A stretch of 64,000 nucleotides of DNA from assembly GCF_014205165.1 (NCBI RefSeq), contig NZ_JACHMZ010000001.1:3826501-3890500 (forward strand). Reading direction: 5' to 3'. Below, one piece after another: positions 60,968-64,000 of this stretch (the first letter of the stretch is position 1; the number at the start of each line of letters is the position of its first letter). The position numbers and the translations under genes were made by a program. The notes beneath the pieces are model-generated. The model saw only the letters and a list, made by a program, of their open reading frames with translations, was not told the DNA's origin and ran no database searches. The DNA comes from Micromonospora carbonacea (GTDB lineage: Bacteria > Actinomycetota > Actinomycetes > Mycobacteriales > Micromonosporaceae).

Positions 60968-61768
60968 TCAGGCCGGGGTGAGCCGCTCGCGCAGGGTGTG
61001 CGCGTCGGCGGCGGTGGCGGTGAGCAGCGCCGCCGGGCCGCCGGCCAGCGGCAGCCAGGCCACCGCGCCGCCGTCGCCCGCCGGCCGCGCCCGGGGGACG
61101 GGCAGGCCGCCCGGCGGCAACCCGACGCCGGGCGCCGCCCCGAGACCCGGCTGCGCGGCGGGGCCCGGCGGGACGTCGGGGCCCACCAGCAGCAGCGAGC
61201 CCGTCGCCGGGGCCCCGCCGAGCACGGCGGCCCCCGCCCAGCCGGGCGCGGACGGGCCCACCGCCGTCGACTGGCGCAGCAGCGGCCGGCCGCCGTGGTC
61301 GACCGACGTGCGCACGACGGCGTCGCCCGGCGACTCGCCGTACCGGCCGCAGATCAGCTCGTCGCGCCAGGTCAGCCGGGCCCCGGCGGCCAGCTCGACC
61401 CGCGCCTCGGCGACGTGGTCGCAGCCGGCCGCCGCGACGAGCTGCTCCGGCAGCCAGTGCAGGGCGGCCCCGGCGTGCACCACCGCGTGCACCCGCATCC
61501 GGGACGCCGCCGCGCCGGGGCGGCCGGGCAGCGCCACCGAGGCGGCGACGCTGCCGACGCGCAGCGCCGCCCCGGGGCCCACCTCCACCTCCAGCAGCAG
61601 GTCGTCGCCGCCGAGCGGGCCCGCCGCGCCGCCCACCACGTACACCGTGGCGACCCCGCCCTCGGCGGTGGTGGACCGCAGCAGCAGCGGCGACTCGCCG
61701 CGCAGCTCCGTGAGGCGCGTGCCGCCGCGGCCGTCGGCCCGCGCCACCACCCGGGCCCGCGCGCGCAT
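60968..61768 (-). CDS. ureD: Urease accessory protein UreD
   Basis: 266 residues. RLTELRGESPLLLRST near the start, YVVGGAAGPLGGDDLLLEVEVGPGA and LTWRDELICGRYGESPGD are UreD (UreH) landmarks. It is the scaffold that holds apo-urease during nickel insertion. A Gly/Pro/Ala-rich stretch (about residues 200-235) is an actinobacterial expansion. The ATG at 61768 overlaps the ureG stop by one base. Last gene of the urease cluster. Confidence 0.9.
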   Translation of the reverse strand: MRARARVVARADGRGGTRLTELRGESPLLLRSTTAEGGVATVYVVGGAAGPLGGDDLLLEVEVGPGAALRVGSVAASVALPGRPGAAASRMRVHAVVHAGAALHWLPEQLVAAAGCDHVAEARVELAAGARLTWRDELICGRYGESPGDAVVRTSVDHGGRPLLRQSTAVGPSAPGWAGAAVLGGAPATGSLLLVGPDVPPGPAAQPGLGAAPGVGLPPGGLPVPRARPAGDGGAVAWLPLAGGPAALLTATAADAHTLRERLTPA

Positions 61769-62472
61769 CAGGCGACGGCCACGGCGGCCCGGTGGTGGGC
61801 CAGCTCGTGCCGGATCCACCCGGCCACCCGGGTCGCCTCCGGGTCGCCGACGATGGACAGGAAGACCGTCGGCAGGTCGCCGCGCCGGGCCCGCGCGTCG
61901 CGGTCCATCACGTCGAGGTCCGCGCCGACCATCGGCGCGAGGTCCGTCTTGTTGATCACCAGGAGGTCGGCGGCGGTGACCCCGGGCCCGCCCTTACGCG
62001 GCACCTTGTCGCCGCCGGCCACGTCGACCACGAAGATCTGCCGGTCGATCAGGCCCCGGCTGAACGTGGCCGTCAGGTTGTCCCCGCCGCTCTCCACCAG
62101 CACCAGGTCCAGCGGGCCGACCGCGTCGCACAGCTCGTCGATCGCGTCGAGGTTCGCACCGATGTCGTCGCGGATCGCCGTGTGCGGGCAGCAGCCCGTC
62201 TCCACCGCCCGGATCCGGGCCGGGTCGAGCACCCCGGCCCGGCGCAGGAAGTCCGCGTCCTCGGTGGTGTAGATGTCGTTGGTGACCACGCCGAGGCGCA
62301 GCTCGGTGGCGAACGCCCGGCACAGCGCGGCGACCAGGGCGGTCTTGCCCGAGCCGACCGGCCCGCCGATGCCGATGCGCAGCGGCCGGGCGGCCGGCGG
62401 CAGCGGGGCGTGCGGGTCGACCCCGGGCTCGGGGTGGGTGTGGGGAACGTCCTCGTCGTGCGACGAGGTCAC
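61768..62472 (-). CDS. ureG: Urease accessory GTPase UreG
   Basis: 234 residues. P-loop [34 protein letters not shown], the metal-binding Cys-Pro-His in [28 protein letters not shown] and the guanine motif VINKTDLAP. It delivers nickel with UreD/UreF. The GTG at 62472 is preferred, 10 bp after the ureF stop; an ATG at 62529 would put 19 codons inside ureF. The short His-rich N-terminus ([14 protein letters not shown]) may bind metal. Confidence 0.94.
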   Translation of the reverse strand: MTSSHDEDVPHTHPEPGVDPHAPLPPAARPLRIGIGGPVGSGKTALVAALCRAFATELRLGVVTNDIYTTEDADFLRRAGVLDPARIRAVETGCCPHTAIRDDIGANLDAIDELCDAVGPLDLVLVESGGDNLTATFSRGLIDRQIFVVDVAGGDKVPRKGGPGVTAADLLVINKTDLAPMVGADLDVMDRDARARRGDLPTVFLSIVGDPEATRVAGWIRHELAHHRAAVAVA

Positions 62473-62482
62473 GGGAACGGAT

Positions 62483-63160
62483 TCAGGACGCAAAGAGACG
62501 CACCTCCCAGGTGGTGTGGACTTCGGCATGGATGTCGGTGAGGGGGGCCGCGCCGTCCGGCAGCCACTCCGGCGGCCCGTCGGCGGCGGCCGCCGCCCGC
62601 GCCGCCGTGGCGTCGACGTCGGCCGTCAGGTCGGCGAGCAGCCCGTGCACGCGGTACGGGTCGAGGCCGAGCAGCCGCACCGCCGCGCTCGCCGGGCCGG
62701 TCACCGACCCGTACGCGGCGGCGGTCGCCAGCTCGGCCGGGTCGAGGCCGGCGGCCGACCCGACCAGCCCGAGCACCAGCGGCTGGTGCGGCCCGGTCGG
62801 GTCGGCGGGCAGGGCGGCGAACGGCCCGCCCGGCCACAGCGACCGCCCGGCCCGCAGCAGGGCCCGGCCCTGCCGGCGGGAGACCGCGCGCAGCGCCGGG
62901 GCGGCCGTGCGGGCGTCCAGCTCGACGTCGAGCCGGGCCAGCGCGGGGCCGGGGTCACCGGCCGCCGCCGCCCGGTGCGCCGCCACCGCGAACGCGGCGG
63001 CGACCAGCCCGCCGGTGGCCAGCCGGCCGACCAGGAAGCCGCGCAGCGACGCCAGGTCGGTGACCAGCCCGACGGCGACGGCGGCCTCCAGCCCGGCGGA
63101 GTGGGCGTGCGCGCCGGCCGGGAACCGCCCGTCGGCGAGCAGCAGCAGCATGCTCGTCAT
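62483..63160 (-). CDS. ureF: Urease accessory protein UreF
   Basis: 225 residues, all-helical. [27 protein letters not shown] is the recognisable UreF opening (D-x-x-F-P-x-G-x-x-x-H-S-x-G-x-E). It starts at 63160, five bases after the ureC stop. Works as GTPase-activating partner of UreG. Confidence 0.92.
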   Translation of the reverse strand: MTSMLLLLADGRFPAGAHAHSAGLEAAVAVGLVTDLASLRGFLVGRLATGGLVAAAFAVAAHRAAAAGDPGPALARLDVELDARTAAPALRAVSRRQGRALLRAGRSLWPGGPFAALPADPTGPHQPLVLGLVGSAAGLDPAELATAAAYGSVTGPASAAVRLLGLDPYRVHGLLADLTADVDATAARAAAAADGPPEWLPDGAAPLTDIHAEVHTTWEVRLFAS

Positions 63161-63165
63161 CGTCG

Positions 63166-64000
63166 TCAGAACAGGTGGTAGAGCTGGGCCATCGGCAGCT
63201 CCGACACCGGGTCCGGCTCGACCACCTCGCCGTCGATGCGGACGGTGAAGGTGTCCGGGTCGACCTCGATGCGCGGCATGGCCCCGTTCTCGGGCAGGTC
63301 GGCCTTGCCCCGCGACCGCACGTCCGCGACGGGGACCAGCGGCCGGCGCACGTCGAGGCGCAGCCCGGCCTCCAGCGCCGCCGGGGCCACGAACGCGACG
63401 CTGGTCGCCGCCGCCGCGACGCCGTGCGCGCCGAACATCGGCCGGGGCAGCACCGGCTGCGGCGTCGGGATCGACGCGTTCGCGTCACCCATCTGCGCGT
63501 ACGCGATCATGCCGCCCTTGAGCACCAGGTGCGGGCGTACGCCGAAGAACGCCGGGTCCCACAGCACCAGGTCGGCGAGCTTGCCCGGCTCCACCGACCC
63601 GATCTCGCGTTCCAGGCCGTTGGCCATCGCCGCGCAGACGGTGTACTTCGCCACGTAGCGGCGGGCCCGGTGGTTGTCGGCGCGCCCGTCGCCGGGCAGC
63701 GCGCCCACCCGCCGCTTCATCACGTGGGCGCTCTGCCAGGTGCGGGTGATCACCTCGCCGATCCGCCCCATCGCCTGCGAGTCGGAGCCGATGATGGAGA
63801 TCGCGCCGAGGTCGTGCAGCAGGTCCTCGGCGGCCATCGTCGACGGGCGGATGCGGCTCTCGGCGAACGCGAGGTCCTCCGGCACCGCCGGGTTGAGGTG
63901 GTGGCAGACCATCAGCATGTCGAGGTGCTCGGCGAGGGTGTTGCGGGTGTACGGGCGGGTCGGGTTCGTCGACGACGGCAGCACGTTCGGCTCGCTGGCG
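63166..64000 (-). CDS. ureC: Urease alpha subunit UreC, C-terminal part (cut by window edge)
   Basis: The frame is open at base 64000, and about 278 codons of the roughly 570 expected are visible. [19 protein letters not shown] begins the visible part; LMVCHHLNP contains the conserved active-site His pair and [17 protein letters not shown] the nickel-ligand Asp. The C-terminus PMAQLYHLF is normal. The catalytic subunit hydrolyses urea to ammonia and carbamate. ureA and ureB are expected just beyond the window. Confidence 0.96.
   Translation of the reverse strand, partial: ASEPNVLPSSTNPTRPYTRNTLAEHLDMLMVCHHLNPAVPEDLAFAESRIRPSTMAAEDLLHDLGAISIIGSDSQAMGRIGEVITRTWQSAHVMKRRVGALPGDGRADNHRARRYVAKYTVCAAMANGLEREIGSVEPGKLADLVLWDPAFFGVRPHLVLKGGMIAYAQMGDANASIPTPQPVLPRPMFGAHGVAAAATSVAFVAPAALEAGLRLDVRRPLVPVADVRSRGKADLPENGAMPRIEVDPDTFTVRIDGEVVEPDPVSELPMAQLYHLF

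Overview
The window is very GC-rich DNA with many GTG and some TTG starts and tightly overlapping ATGA/GTGA gene junctions. It also carries XRE/DUF397 pairs, CBM2-type secreted glycosidases and a GlnR-like urea locus. Together these point to a filamentous actinomycete, most likely Micromonosporaceae (Micromonospora-like); that placement is inference from gene style and not from a marker gene. No rRNA, tRNA, CRISPR array, transposase or phage gene was seen.

Layout. 1-7296: a truncated PhoX-like secreted protein, a small endo/exonuclease-phosphatase fold enzyme, an unrecognised glycosyltransferase-like protein, a three-gene ABC-2 transporter and a nucleotidyltransferase/P-loop kinase pair. 7507-25546: what looks like an uncharacterised biosynthetic gene cluster in two convergent arms. 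The plus arm (7507-17159) encodes an FkbM methyltransferase, a D-aminoacylase-like amidohydrolase, a Gfo/Idh dehydrogenase, a GDP-mannose 3,5-epimerase-like enzyme, a HAD phosphatase, a reversibly-glycosylated-polypeptide/UDP-arabinopyranose-mutase-like protein, an SDR, a malonyltransferase and a GT1 glycosyltransferase. The minus arm (25546-17254) starts with a DhnA-type aldolase and a 3-dehydroquinate-synthase-II homologue, the GriI/GriH pair that makes 3-amino-4-hydroxybenzoate in grixazone producers. It continues with an ACP, a BtrH-like papain-fold acyltransferase, a class III aminotransferase, an ACP-ketosynthase fusion whose active-site Cys is Ser, a catalytically empty second ketosynthase, and an adenylate-forming ligase. 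The logic suggests an aminohydroxybenzoyl or short acyl unit built on ACPs and joined to an unusual sugar. The product is not one I recognise.

26176-34013: a YjdF-like membrane protein, XRE/DUF397 regulators with a duplicated DUF397 gene, a LuxR-type two-component system, two exported/anchored proteins of unknown function and a maltokinase-cap-like protein. 34147-44565: an MFS exporter with MarR and TetR regulators, a secreted glycosidase with FN3 and CBM2, an HxlR regulator divergent from an imine-reductase-like enzyme, and a heterodimeric ABC exporter whose two halves have complementary broken ATP-site motifs. 44733-53857: a secreted 48-residue-repeat protein, then a LacI-controlled carbohydrate uptake operon (binding protein, two permeases, two glycosidases) headed by a perfect 33-bp palindrome.

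53955-64000: nitrogen scavenging. The urea ABC transporter urtABCDE has a GlnR-like site upstream. Next come a cytoplasmic UrtA/AmiC-like protein, a MarR regulator and the urease genes ureC(partial)-ureF-ureG-ureD. Uptake, a possible amide/urea sensor, and urease sit side by side.
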